This document shows, in pieces, positions 1-12,097 of a stretch of DNA of 64,000 bases (positions within the stretch are counted from its first letter, which is position 1; each line of letters opens with the position of its first letter). The notes under the pieces are model-generated. The model was not told the origin of the DNA, searched no databases, and saw only the letters and a program-made list of their open reading frames with translations. The DNA lies in the NCBI GenBank assembly GCA_964019055.1, contig OZ025210.1, positions 1,935,047 through 1,999,046 on the forward strand, in the 5' to 3' direction. This DNA comes from Anthopleura xanthogrammica (Eukaryota > Cnidaria > Anthozoa > Actiniaria > Actiniidae). The translations under genes were made by a program, and so were the position numbers.

Positions 1-166
1 AGCACAAGTGGGTTCAAACCTTTCGCAAAGGAACCAGAAAAACAGGCTCGATACGAAATTTACGTGAGTGGGAAGAGTGATAGAGATATGCCATCGCAGA
101 CAGGCAGGTAAGTTGGTTAGTTACACAGCTAAATTGGCTTTCTGCAGCTAATATTGGTAGGATTTT

Positions 167-412
167 CAAGGTGCGGTAATACGAGCAACAAATTCGTGCA
201 ACTTGTCGCGCAACCAAGCTGCAGAGCGAATGATGGTCGTATTATACGACCACACGTGTAACAAATTTTCTTTGTTGCAGAGAGCAGAAAGAGCTTCTAC
301 TATGTCCTTTGCAACGGGGTGGTAACATTCGCAACATTCGCTCTGCAATTCGCAACGCAACAATGTTGCGCGACAAGTTGCACGATTTTGTTGCTCGTAT
401 TTCCGCACCTTT
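167..412. repeat. MITE-like inverted-repeat element in GPATCH1 intron
   Basis: The left arm from 167 (AAGGTGCGG, then ACGAGCAACAAA, then GTGCAACTTGTCGCGCAAC) is matched in reverse complement by the right arm ending at 412. The arms are about 65 bp and the loop contains short GCAACATTCGC duplications. No coding capacity is visible. The structure is that of a non-autonomous DNA transposon or fold-back element. The family is not assigned. Confidence 0.75.
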
Positions 413-699
413 TAATTGTCTAGACAACTGTATACGAATGTAGAAATAAGGTATTGAAAAAAAATACAACGTTATTTTCGTGCTGTATAGTAAGGGAAGG
501 CTGCCACGATGACCTCACATGCCTGGTGCATACATTTTTTGCAACGCGTTGAAATTTTTCCATTTCGAGATTCTGTAACTGCGCTTTGCATTGCTGTACT
601 CTAGGACTCGCTCTCTTGCTGTAGATAACATCAATACGTGATTTATCAAATTAAATTTATTTTTGAGGAAATTTTTTTATTTTTCTTCCGTTTTCACAG

Positions 700-2466
700 T
701 AAAATGACTGAATGGGAACGAGAATGTGAACAGGAAGAATTCGTGCGCGCTGCCTCCCTGTACCGCCCCCTCAGCCAAACAATGGCGGCTCGCTTCACCT
801 CAGCCAAAGATACTGACGAGAAACCAAGTGGAAAGGACTCTGTGAAGGAAGACCAGCCTACAGCTGCCAACATGAAAATGTTCGGTGCTTTGACGCGCGA
901 GAGATTTGAATGGCACCCGGATAGAATACTGTGCAAACGATTTAACATTCCTGATCCTTATCCTGGGTCTGGAGTAACTGGAGTGGTGATGGATCGACGA
1001 GACAAGCCCAACACTGATAAATCAGTTATTCGTGAGGTAAAAGCCATTGAATACAAACCTCATTTGAGTGAGCCAGACGACGAAACCAAGAGTACTGCTC
1101 ATCAAGATGAGGCGGAGATGGTCCAAAAGCCGTCTGCGCTGGTTGCTGGTTTTCAGAGTATTGTATCACAACGAAAACAGCCTTCTTACCAAGATACCTC
1201 TACGAGGTCTTCTACTGAGAGGACTAATAAGGAAGAACAGAACAAATCCGAGCAAAACACCGATGCTGGTGTTATCAAGCGGGCTCCTATGGATCTTTTC
1301 AATGAGATTTTCGCTGAAAGTTCCTCAGACAGTGAATCAGAAAGCGAGGAAAACGAGGTAGCAGAACAGCAAACCGTTAACTTGGATGTCCAAGATAACG
1401 AAGAAAGAAATGAAGAAAGTATTGAAAAGAAAGGTGCGCCCCCAGTTAGTAATGTCCCAGTGCTTGTCCCAGAAGGGAATACGCTACCTGAAACGTTAGA
1501 AAGAGAAAAAGAGCCTTCTCCAGAAACATTTGGTCCCTCTTTACCGTCGTTATTTGGTGGCAAGACTGCTAGGACTTCCAAGGGATTTGATTTCTCAACT
1601 CGTGTGGATTCTCCCAGGAGACAAGAAAAGCAAAAACGCAGGAAGAAAAAGAGGCGAAAAGATAAGGAAACGGGTAGCGACCTCAGTGACAGCGACGATG
1701 GGTACAGTAGACAAAGAAAAGATAAGAAAAAGCGCTCAAAGAAGAAGGAAAGTGATTTTAATGATAGCGATGAAGAGTATAAAAAGAAAAAAAGGAAAAA
1801 GAAAGCGAAGGGAAAAGAAACTGATAGTGAATGGTCTGATAGCGACGAGAAAGACACTAGAAAGAAGAAAAAGAAAACAAGTGAAAAATATAAGGACAGA
1901 AACTTAACCGATAGCGAGAATGAAGAATTCACTCGAAGTAAGAAAAAGAAGGCAAGATCGACGCATAGTGACAGCGATGAAAAATATGATAAACAAAAGA
2001 GAAATAAGAGAGGAAAAGACGACAGCGATGATGAATCTAATAACGTGGAACACAAATACAGAAAAAAGAAACGAAAGGACAAAGAAAAATCCGTAAAGGA
2101 AAGAAAAAAATACTCTGATAAAACAAAAAAATCTGATCGACAAGAGTACGAAGAAATTCAATACGAACCAGAAGAATATGTAGAAAAAGCTGCGCGGAAT
2201 GTTGTTGGCGAAAAGCCTTTGAGTCCATTTGATTCAACAGGAAGTAGTGGATATAGAAAATCAAATTATCATGGGAAAATCAAGGACTCTGGTAAAGAGA
2301 TATCGAAAAAAGATGCTAAAAACTCTACTAATAGCAGAACAGATGATGATTCCGCAAAGGAACAAGAAATCAGCAGAGTTCCCGATAACAAAGAAATAAT
2401 TAATAAGCTTAAAAATATTCAGATGTTAAAAGAAAAGAAACGTATGCGCGCGGCTGACTTTATGTG
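700..2466 (+). CDS. GPATCH1: GPATCH1 homologue, last coding exon (3' part of gene)
   Basis: G-patch domain-containing protein 1 is a nuclear, spliceosome-associated protein. The exon follows a polypyrimidine tract and an AG at 698-699 and enters in phase 2, so the upstream ATG of the longer open frame is intronic. The segment opens with MTEWERECEQEEFVRAA, then the family signature FEWHPDRILCKRFNIPDPYP, then an acidic APMDLFNEIF block also typical of GPATCH1. About 300 C-terminal residues are low complexity: alternating lysine-rich stretches and SDSDE clusters likely to be CK2 sites and nuclear localisation signals. It ends in RMRAADFM before TGA. The DUF1604 and G-patch regions must lie upstream, outside the window; no earlier exon was recognised in 1-699. 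A polyadenylation signal AATAAA lies at 2986-2991. Identity is secure for the N-terminal 250 residues; the Lys/Ser/Asp tail alone would not be diagnostic. Confidence 0.9.
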
Positions 2467-3607
2467 AACCGCATTTTTGGTCCCGCAAACTAGGGCCCTT
2501 TTTGGTGTCAGCGGTCAGCTCTGGTTTCCCTAGCGACGCAAAACAATCGCAGGCGAAAACGCAGTAAATTGTCCATTATCATCATGATAATCCTCACGCA
2601 AGGGCAAGGAAAAGTTTATTTGATCCTTGCGGTGGAGCTTGCGTCGCTCTTGGAAACCAGCCGCTTATCTGCATAGGATTTGGGGCAGATCCAACTACTA
2701 CTGTTTTCTGATTACTGAATTTGGTTGGCTCTTCGCAGCGGATACTAAAAGAAATCGTAAGCTCTGGGAACAAAAATGCTGGATATTCATTTAAATATGG
2801 TTATTTTTTGCACTGATAAGAGGGGCGCATTCAGGATCAATACCCCCTTTTTCTTTCTACGGCATGATGATGACTGTTCCACCCGGCCAAACGGCCTCGT
2901 ACTGTATCTGGACTCCTCGCTAAAAAAAATTGGCCCTGCTTTTGTATAGGTGGTAATAGTGCATTTGTTGTAAGTTCGATATGCGAATAAACTTACTCCA
3001 CACTTATCTTGATATATAGATGGCTAAAAATACAGAATTAAAATTACTTCTATCAGGGACCTCCCTGCTTCTATTGAATTTGAATAAAATTCAGAGATAT
3101 TTACAGTACAGTCGTCATGGTCATAGCTGGAGGGAGGGAGGGATTGATGAAGGTCCATTACGTGACCGTGTCAAAACGATACACGAATTCTCTATCATCC
3201 CTCGGGATGCCAGATTTTGATGGAAGCATTGATTCCGAGCTCAACTCGATTCAAATTTCTGTGCACTGAAAAACCTATAAATATGATATAGGAGTCAAAC
3301 CAACTTCCACCAAATAATAGCCCAAATAGCAAATACCATATCCTGATGAGGCGTCGTATGGACTTCTCAGGTCTAAAAAATCTGCTATCCTCGTGAACTG
3401 AATCTGAAGGTAACAGGGGAGATACCTCCGGCTCCCAGACCATATATTAGTGAGTCTTTTTCACCATTTTTCCTAATGAGAAAGAAAACATATTTGAATA
3501 TTCGACGAACATACTTGCGCAATGCATTATAGGTAAGACGATCTGCGAAAACGTGTTTTGAGTCCTTGAGACAACCGCACAGCTGACTTCCCCAATCAGA
3601 ATTCAAG
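2467..3607. other. Intergenic region GPATCH1 to SLC35A5
   Basis: This stretch holds the GPATCH1 3' UTR with a polyadenylation signal at 2986-2991, a hairpin element at 2510-2666, and the presumed SLC35A5 promoter. No conserved protein is recognisable in the short open frames here. Confidence 0.6.
2510..2666. repeat. Short inverted-repeat element
   Basis: The arms at about 2510-2540 and 2638-2666 are imperfect reverse complements (CTGGTTTCCCTAGCGACGCAA against TTGCGTCGCTCTTGGAAACCAG, each in two pieces). The centre contains a second small palindrome around ATCATCATGAT. The element sits directly in the GPATCH1 3' UTR. Confidence 0.6.
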
Positions 3608-6600
3608 ATGGCGGCAAAAACAATAGTTACGAACATTCTTTTCTCAACTTGTGTTAAAAAAGTACGAAAATCTTCCAGTTTATTGCAGACTGTTGTACTG
3701 GTTTTGTTGTTTATTACTTTGGCTTGCTGCAGGACATTTCTTATTAAGTTTTCTATCCGAGGTAAGATATCGTAGTGCACATTCTGAAAAATCCCAAAAA
3801 ACTTTGACATTTTTTCTACTTTATTCTAGATTAAGTTTATATGTCTCAATTTTTTTACATTTTATCAAGGGCCCTACTGAAAATCGCCTTGGGGAGTAGG
3901 TCCCCTAGTAAATATTATTATTATATTATATTGATAAATTATATTTTCGATTGTTTACGTTTTACTATACTCTACCAAACTTTACCGTTATTATTTTTGT
4001 TGGTTTTATCATGATCAGGCTTGAAAAATAGGTTGAGACTTATCCACGTGACATGTAAGAACTTACATGGGATAGATTTTAGTGATATAATATAAGCTGA
4101 TTAATATTTTTATCATTATTGATATATTGTTATTATCTTGTAGATGGGGGCTATGACTATCTACCAGTGACTGTAAATGTCATGGCAGAATTAGGAAAGT
4201 TTGTCATCTGCTTCGTCATGTCTCTGTATATCATAATATTTCAAGGTAATACTTAAAGTAACTATTATTATAGAAAATAGAGACCTTACACGTTCACAGA
4301 ATTGAGGACAGTGACACCGGAACAATGACATGAGTATGTTTTCAAAACGTTTTTTCATGCAAGCATTGTCATCCTCAGCGTTGCTGTTCTCCCCAGGATG
4401 CCAGTTGGTGCTTTTTAATGTTCTAGTACAAATGACAATAACGAGGACAATGGCATGCGCACAAAAAAACGTTTTGAAAAGGAGCTCATGTCATGTTCCC
4501 ACGTCGCCATCCTGGTCTTGCCATCCTCATGTGTAAGCTACAGTAGGTCTCTAATATTACAATGCGACACACAAAAGTGTGACCGCTCTTCCCATGCTTC
4601 TATACAAGCTTTTTGGCACTATACAAACTTTTACATGCCTCATTTGGTAACTCCAGACAGCTTTGCATAAAAAAGGGATTTCTCAGACACAACAACATCC
4701 CACAGGGGATGGGGTGGAGTATTTTTTTCTCTTATCTTGATCAAGAGATTAGAGTTTATTAGTAAACAGATATGATAAACTCCCTTAAAATATGAGAAAA
4801 TGTCATTGAAATTTTGGAATCTCAAAAAGTGACAGTGGTTGGTATTTTCCAACTGGAAATGGGTTGGGGCAAGGACTTACAGAAACCATAGTGAAGAGTT
4901 GAAATAAAAGAAAGACTTGAACTATTTTTTGCATAAAAGCATATATATATGGCAGCTTTTCTGGCTAACCTCTCTAACTATCAATGGTATGAATGCCCCT
5001 AGGCCTAATGAAATCATAACATTATTAATAATGTCCTCATGTTTTTCTCCTTGTTTTTCATAGAGGAAAGGAGCTTGAAAGAAGTATTTCACCCATCAAA
5101 AATCAAATGGCTGGGATTTTTTAAATGGTCCATTCCTGGATTATTATACTTCATGGATAATCTTTTGGGATTCTATATTCTTGTTCATCTACCTCCAGTA
5201 AGTTTTACATGGTAATAATACTGACTGATTTGACTTAATCCTTGCTTCCTTCCTCAGGGAACATGGGCCCTTCATCATCGTCCTAAACCTCATGATCACT
5301 CTTTTCTCTGCTGTTTTCTTTGTCTCATGCCATGTGATGTTTGCATTGTTCAGTTCTGCTATGTACTAATACTCGAGATAAATAATTGTTAATACTACCA
5401 AGATTACATATTTGCTGTTTAATGAGTCACTCATTATCTGGTTGGAAGTTTTTTTCACTTTAATATATGGCACAATAGTGTTGCCTGCTATATATTAAAA
5501 TTTATTCAATTTTTCACAGGCTCTTTACAGTTTGTTTGGTAATTTTGTCATCATAACTACAGCTGTTTTGTTCAGGATTGTATTAAGGTAGGCTTTAACT
5601 TTTTTTACTTACATCATATTACCTTCATTGGCTCCCCATTCGTAAACGGATTGAATACAAAGTCCTAGTAACCATCCACAAGACTTTGAATGGCTTATCA
5701 CCAGTATATCTAGCTGATCTCGTACAGAAGAGGCCTAACAAAGGAACAAGAGCTGACAGCAACAATGATCTCTTGGTGCCAAGAATTAAGAGAAGCTCCT
5801 TCGGTGGACGAACCTTCGGGTTTGCTGGCCCTAAGTTATGGAACTCTCTTCCAAAACATCTAAAATTAATCAACGATATGAACCGCTTCAAAAAAGAACT
5901 TAAGACATTTATTTTTAGATCTGTATATAGCTCTTAATCGTTTTCATATTATTAGTTTTATCCTAGATTTCTTATTATTATTAGGAATAATTTTTCATTT
6001 TATGCATTTATTAGTTATTTTATTAATTTTAATAGTTAGGGATACACCGAGTCGAGGTATGGCAGCCGATTTGAGTGGCTGTTGTTCGGGACTGGCTGGC
6101 CTCGTGTTCATGTGGAAACATAAAGCGTTTTCGCGTGTATGGGGGGGCTGGTCAGTCCGGGGTGGTGGTTGCTTGAATTGGTCGCTGTATTTCGATTTGG
6201 TGTATAGGATATATATTTTTTAACTACATTTTTGGCATGTTGGACTGTGAAGCGCCATAGAGTATATATATATGGCGCTATATAAATGTAGAATATTATT
6301 ATTATTATTATTATTATTATTACTAGTAAATAATAATAATGGGATATAAATAGTAACCATAAATAGTAACAGTATTGCCATTGTTACTATTTTTCTCCTG
6401 CGGTTTTGAGCATATAATATATTTCATATAAGCCTACAGAGTAAAATCACTTAGGAACAAGAACTTTCATGTGGAAATCTAAAGTGTTTTACTAACTTAT
6501 CAATTTTGATGATTCAAAACTAATGGATCATAACTATATTTTCTTGATAGGAAAAAGTTATCTAGCATCCAGTGGGCAGCATTAGTTATCTTATTTTTAT

Positions 6601-7292
6601 CAATTGTTGCCCTGTCAAGTAACAGTAATTCCAGTCAACTTCACCAACATCACCAAGTTGTTCTACATCAACCACAACAATTAAAAGAAACTCCACAAAT
6701 CAACCAATATGTTTGCAAACACAAGGCTGTGATAGTTAACATGACAGAAGTTGTGCCAAAAGAAAGCAAATTTAAAATCCAGGAAGGACATATTTTGGTT
6801 CTTGTTCAGTGTTTTCTTTCATCATCTGCCAACATTTATAACGAGAAGATCTTTAAAGAAGGTAATGGGATGGATGAAAGTATCTACATCCAGAACAGCA
6901 GGCTGTACTTCTTTGGGATTGTCTTCAATTTAATAACCTTGCTGTTGAAGAAAGACTTTCAAGAGCATCTTTTTAGTTGTGGCTTCTTCAGTGGCTACAA
7001 CATACAGTCAACTCTTCTTATATTTGTGACAGCTTGTTTTGGACTTACAGTTGCACTTATCTTAAAATTCAGAGACAACATGTTTCAAGTGATGTCTTTT
7101 CAGCTTACCAATGTCTTGATCATCACTTCTTCTGTTTTGTTCTTTGATTTCCATCCTACGCTGGAATTTTTTCTTTTCGCACCTGTTGTTCTGTTGGCTA
7201 TATTCATTTATAATGTTGCAAAGAAAGATGGTAAAACAAGTGCTGAACATAAATATTGTTCCTTGGCAACAGAGTCTACAGAGGTAAATTAA
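3608..7292 (+). CDS. SLC35A5: Probable nucleotide-sugar transporter, SLC35A5 type (5 exons)
   Basis: Multi-pass Golgi/ER transporter of the SLC35A nucleotide-sugar family, predicted to exchange UDP-sugars for nucleoside monophosphate. Exons: 3608-3761, 4144-4245, 5064-5197, 5520-5587 and 6551-7292; all junctions are GT-AG and the frame is continuous, giving 399 residues (human about 424). Diagnostic stretches are YDYLPVTVNVMAEL after the first membrane segment, KWSIPGLLYFMDNLLGFY, FGNFVIITTAVLFRIVLR, then after a variable luminal loop GHILVLVQCFLSSSANIYNEK and QNSRLYFFGIVFNL. The C-terminal part (DNMFQV through SLEFFLFAP-like PTLEFFLFAP) keeps the family helices; the tail is short. The loop after the fourth exon is Gln/His-rich and poorly conserved. 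The ATG at 3608 is chosen because it opens a hydrophobic first helix directly before a phase-1 donor. Substrate is inferred only from family membership. Confidence 0.92.
4278..4553. repeat. 276-bp inverted-repeat MITE in SLC35A5 intron 2
   Basis: The ends read TAGAGACCT at the left and AGGTCTCTA at the right. The arms continue inward with ACATGAG, TTTTCAAAACG and GCATTGTCATCCTC matching in reverse complement. There is almost no unpaired centre, so a transcript would fold into one long hairpin. Confidence 0.75.
5621..6325 (+). mobile_element. 5'-truncated L2/CR1-like LINE, 3' end
   Basis: An open frame beginning at about 5623 (LHWLPIRKRIEYKVLV, then LNGLSPVYLADL, then AGPKLWNSLPKHLK and FKKELKTFIF) is the characteristic C-terminal end of reverse-transcriptase ORF2 in L2/CR1-type non-LTR retrotransposons. 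It stops at 5937. A 3' UTR follows with a GGCGCTATATAAATGTAG-type tail and an (ATT)n run at about 6290-6320. The reverse-transcriptase core is missing because the copy is 5' truncated. It lies in sense orientation in intron 4 of the SLC35A5 gene. Confidence 0.8.
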
Positions 7293-8370
7293 CAAAATTG
7301 CCATTGATAGAGATATATAATTAGGATAATTCACTGTAAACTGTACCCCTAGGGTATGACATTCAGTTGCATTTTATATCAACTTTTGCAACTCTAAAAT
7401 TTAATAATCTAATCAACAAAGACTTTGATATTGATTTAATAGTGAAAGTTAAAGGTAGCAGGCCGTACATTAGAAAACTGTAAAAGGTTATTATGTATCC
7501 CTCCTTAAATAAAGTTATTGTATTGTATTGTATTGAATACGAATTTAATGCCAAACAAGTATTACTAATATAATAACATTTATAATAAATTATAATAATT
7601 CATTAATTTATATTGTCCATATATCAACATCAAGTTTTCAAATAAGCATTACAAAAACTAAATAATTGGAATAAATACAATAATATTATATTCTATACAG
7701 CTTTTAAAAAACTATTGAAAAATAAAGTAATCACTAAAGTTAAAATGAAAGAAAAATGTATAAGAAATTACTGCGCAGTATTGATATTAAAAAAATGATA
7801 TAATCAAAATAATCATGAAAAGAAATATTCAGATGTCTATACACAAGGAAGGTAATTCACATATTCAGTATAATTCTGTGTATACTATTTTTCAAAAAAA
7901 AAAACTGGAAAATATGTGTACATACCACCTATTCAGATACCTTGTTTTAAACTGTTTGGGGCATCTAAGCAAGAGTGAAAGGAATTAGAGCCTGTATTTA
8001 ATGAAAGAATTTGCTTGTTACTATGGTAATGCAGGTTCATCTGATATGTATACATTTGCAAACTTTCATCGTAGACCAACAACTAATATGAAAATCTGAT
8101 CGATCCAGCCAAAGTAGGTCTGATCAATTAACGACTTAAAATCAGAATTGTGTTAAAAAAAACCTCTAGGAGCCACCTTAACTCAAAACGTACTGTAACG
8201 CAATATGTTGTCACGACATCCTTGTTGTCACGTCTTATTCGTCCCAGTCTCCCAGTTGTTGTCCCCGTTGTCCCCTGGACGTACTTCATGCAAGTGTTCG
8301 TCCATGTTCTCTTCAGTTCCAAAGAAGGTCAAACAAAGAATGGAATATTAGTCTTTAATTCTATCTCAGC
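7293..8370. other. Intergenic region SLC35A5 to carbonic anhydrase gene
   Basis: AT-rich DNA with a SINE/LINE-like tail at about 7450-7540 (AATAAAGTTATTG followed by repeated TATTG units) and no recognisable gene. The proximal promoter of the carbonic anhydrase gene should lie in 8000-8370; no clear TATA box was identified. Confidence 0.5.
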
Positions 8371-11300
8371 ATGACTCCGAAGACAAATGCACTGCTATTC
8401 CTAACATGTTTGATGGTTATTTGTTCATTTGTTGTGAGTGACGATGGATGGTCTTACTACAAACCAAATGGTCCAAACACATGGCCTGCTAAGTATCCTC
8501 AATGTGGAGGACCTCGACAATCTCCTATCAATATTATACCAATTCAAGTGAATTACGACGGCATGGGAGATCTAAAGATTCAATATCCAAATGATACAGC
8601 TTTGAACCTTTCAAATAACGGCAAAGCAATTCGTGGAGACGTTTTGTCGAGCAAGGCGTTTGCTGTCACAGGTGCTGACCTCAAGGCAGATTTTCGTTTG
8701 AAGCAGTTTCATTTTCACGTGGGATCTCAGAATTCTCGTGGATCTGAGCACAAAATAAGTGGAAAGGCTTTCCCAATGGAGGTGCATTTAGTGCATAACG
8801 GTGTAATTGGGCAATCAAGCCGGATTTTAGTGTTGTCGGTGCTGTTTACACTCCAAAATGAAGACAACCCAGCTCTGAATGGGATCATCAATAAACTTCC
8901 AAACTGTAGTTATAAAGGAGAAAGTATCCATATCCCTTCATTCTCTGTCAAATCTCTGCTTCCTAAGGATACGACACAGTTTTATCGTTATTCTGGCTCG
9001 CTGACAACTCCACACTGCAACGACAGCGAATGGATTTTGTTTCACGAAACAGTTCCTATCTCTGAACGCCAGTTGGAATCTCTTCGAAAGGTTTACAGAG
9101 ATTCGCCTAAAAGCGAGAGCCCTGCTCACCTGGTTGATAATTTCAGACCTGTTCAGCTTCTCAAAAACAGAATTGTCAAGAGGAATTTCAGTATGTTTCA
9201 TATATGTTATTGATAACAATCACAGATTGTTAATTATTCATATGTTTAGCTCAATAACAGGTGCATTCGAAGACTGTAAGTTTTAGGGGCTGTTTACAAG
9301 GAGGAAGTTAAGGGTAACTCTACTACTGCAACAAGTTTTTAGTTGTATTGTAGCTGTACTATATATTGTTAGCTTCAACATGTGTAAGACACTGTCTTAC
9401 AGTGACTTGTCACAATGGGAAGCCGTTTTAATGTTACGCCAGAAAGTGTACATGTTGTAATTCATTATTATACATTTTCCACTCATTTGAAAACTGCACA
9501 GTAGAAAACGAAGGACCTTTTCCCATATGATATACGGCAATTGATCAAACCCGCTATTGCAGATGGGTGGAATGCTTTACAGTATCAACACACTCATGTT
9601 CTGTGCACTGTGTTCATTTTATCCAAGACCACCCTATTTTCAACTAAGTAGTTATCTTGAAGAACACACGTTTAAATCAGCTTCTATATCCATTCATTAT
9701 TATCACTAGTAATACTGACACCAGGCAATTTTTTCACCAGATCATTCACAGTTCCAGTGCGGCAAGAAGTCCAGCACAACCTCTGACTGCCGAAAGGCAG
9801 TTAATGGACATGATGTGTTTTATGAGGTGAAAGTTCAACCATGTACTCTACCTGTTTCATTCAACTTTAGCATAAGTGTTCCTGTTCTGGGATTTGAGTT
9901 CTCTAAGACATTATATGAAGACCAGAAAATACCCATTGCAATAGGTAAGTATAAATGGTTTAATAACTATTAATTTATGCAACTACTCTTTATTTTCCCT
10001 ATTTATCACCGATCTAATAAATTCTCAGTCACGAAGCACTGGAAGAATAAACTGATTCAGCTTGGGTATAATGTTTACCAATGTCATAGGCCTGGAACAT
10101 GAAATATGCTAATAAAAACTCCATACTGTCATCTTTTTTAAAGCCAATTTGAATTACGGGGCTACTACTGAGATGCACTTTCATGCCAAGGGATCAAGGG
10201 CAGGTCAACTGCATATTACGGTAAGTCAGCCCCATGGTGCTTCAAATCTTATACTTCATATGATGTATTATGATTTTGAAGATTGGATGGTCTTTGATTC
10301 TCTTTTTCATGTTTTTCATTATTTTTTTTGAGGATCAAAATTTGTTTCTTTATGTCTAGGTTTATCAAGCTCCATTGTCATCCCAAAAATCTAAAGAAAT
10401 CAAAGTCATTGATGAGTACTTTCAAGTGGAGAATGTTTGTCAGAGGGGTTAGTACTGCAACGCATCACTTGGGCTGCCTGTGGATTGTTGTACCACAGGA
10501 AGCCCATCAGGTGGGCTGCCTTAAAACAGGAAGCCCAAAGAAATATTTGATAAGCTTCTTAATGACAAATAATTTATATTGATAAGAATCAGAATATTTT
10601 CTCAAGGGAATGTTAAGAGGTCTGAAATGGGAAAACATTGTCAGATAAGCTATTATTTATAATTTATTAAGATATTAAGATATTGCTGTTTCTCTAAAGC
10701 CAATTGCAGTGTAGATTCCTGGGATAAACACTGGTGTTCAACTACTATTGGCTTCGGCAATGACTCTCTTCCCATTGGCTTTTCATCCACTATAAATAAT
10801 CCTTGTGGTTCAATCAGCATGAAGGTCAAAATCTATCGACATCACACGCTGACAGGGATTCATGACTTTGTTGACAAGCAGTTATCAAATGTGAATCTTA
10901 CACGATCAATAGTGTTAAAGGAGGACAGAAGTGTCGTGAGGAGCAGGAGGGATGTACCCATAGAAACAAGATGGGCTATTGTGACACTGAACGCTCGCAT
11001 TGATGAAAATTCTGATCAAAGTTTGAACTTTACGGTAAGACTTTTTGATTTTTTTGATAAGGGAAATAAATTTTAATAGAATAATAAAGGAAGGCTCATG
11101 AACTTAACTTGCTGTTGAGCAAAAAATTAAAATCCAAATTATTTTTCATCAAAGAGCAGGTAGTGGTGCTTAGTCTCTGAAGCCAGTCACAACCTTTACA
11201 CCCATTTTCATAATTACCCAACCAAGACGACGGTCTGGATCTTTGGCTGCCAATGATCAAAAATCTACAGGCTCAGAGCATTTTGTTACCCTGCTAGCAG

Positions 11301-12097
11301 ATACCCCTTTTTGCTTTTCCATTTTTATCAATACTTTTCAGTCAATTGGCTTTAGTTTATGTTGTTAGTGATTGAGAGATTTTGTTTTCTAAAATTTTGA
11401 AACAATTTTGTTTTTGACAGCTTTTTTTTAAAACGACATACAATGGTGGTCGTTATTTAATCTTCAATGAAAAATACACTTATCCCAGTGGTTACTGCAA
11501 TCCAAAACCAGGTAATTATAGTTACACCAGTTGATGCAAACTACTGTTTTTGATGACCACAGACTCTCATTTTCACAGGCTTTGCCTAGTTTATAGGTCA
11601 GATATTCAAAGACACCATTAAAAGTCTGTGGGTTTGGTATTTTTCAACTTGCACATTCTTTACATTACAGTTGGCTGTTGCTAAAGCCAACTGTAATGTA
11701 AAGAATGTGCAAGTTGAATAATACCAATGTTTTGAAATCCCACAGGCTACATTTTATTGGTGTCTATGAGTAGCTGACTTATAAACGAGGCTAAACCTGT
11801 GTGAATGAGTCTGTGGTCTTCAAAAACAGCAGTTTGCGCTGAATATTTCAGTATCCATGTGGAGTATTAGGGGTTTGATGTCATTTCTTTGGGTAAAACT
11901 GTAATATCTTATTCCCCATTTCTTTGAAAGGATCCAATACTGGTCGCAAGGTTGCAATAGGTGTGTCAGTCGTACTGGTGATGTTACTCATACTTGGCAT
12001 CACAGGTGTGTTATTGTATCGTAATCGTAAGACATATTTTGGACACCGACCTGCTCTTGTTGACGAGATTGACATTGAAGATGCTGATAGACTCTGA
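8371..12097 (+). CDS. Membrane-anchored alpha-carbonic anhydrase fused to a novel ectodomain (7 exons)
   Basis: Hydrates CO2 to bicarbonate; predicted type I membrane protein of 593 residues. Exons: 8371-9190, 9741-9944, 10144-10220, 10360-10447, 10700-11034, 11421-11511, 11931-12097; all GT-AG and in frame. Residues 1-23 form a signal peptide. Residues 26-270 are an alpha-CA domain: zinc ligands H114, H116, H139, Glu126, the Thr pair T212-T213, and Cys45/Cys216 for the usual secreted-CA disulfide. The proton-shuttle His64 position is Lys85. Residues about 275-540 form a Cys-containing, N-glycosylation-rich ectodomain that I do not recognise, with a furin-like RSRR at 477-480. A transmembrane helix spans 546-568, followed by a 25-residue acidic tail. 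Reading through the first donor gives a soluble 280-residue form ending at 9213. AATAAA lies at 12501-12506. The CA call is secure; the fusion rests on phase-consistent splicing and needs a transcript. Confidence 0.82.
11205..11290. repeat. Half copy of a MITE also present at 14011-14190
   Basis: The sequence CCATTTTCATAATTACCCAA followed by TGGCTGCCAATGATCAAAAA matches one arm of the inverted-repeat element at 14011-14190. It lies within intron 5 of the carbonic anhydrase gene. Confidence 0.5.
11536..11837. repeat. 302-bp nearly perfect hairpin element in carbonic anhydrase intron 6
   Basis: The left arm (GCAAACTACTGTTTTTGATG, then ACCACAGACTC) pairs with the right arm ending CAGTTTGC. The central CATTCTTTACATTACAGTTG and its reverse complement are almost identical around a GCTGTTGCTAAAGC turn. 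It occupies most of the intron between exons 6 and 7 of the carbonic anhydrase gene. Confidence 0.85.

Noticed and set aside
1186..2082. 298-codon minus-strand frame rich in Ser, Phe and Leu
   Set aside because: It is the antisense shadow of the Lys/Glu/Asp-rich GPATCH1 exon.
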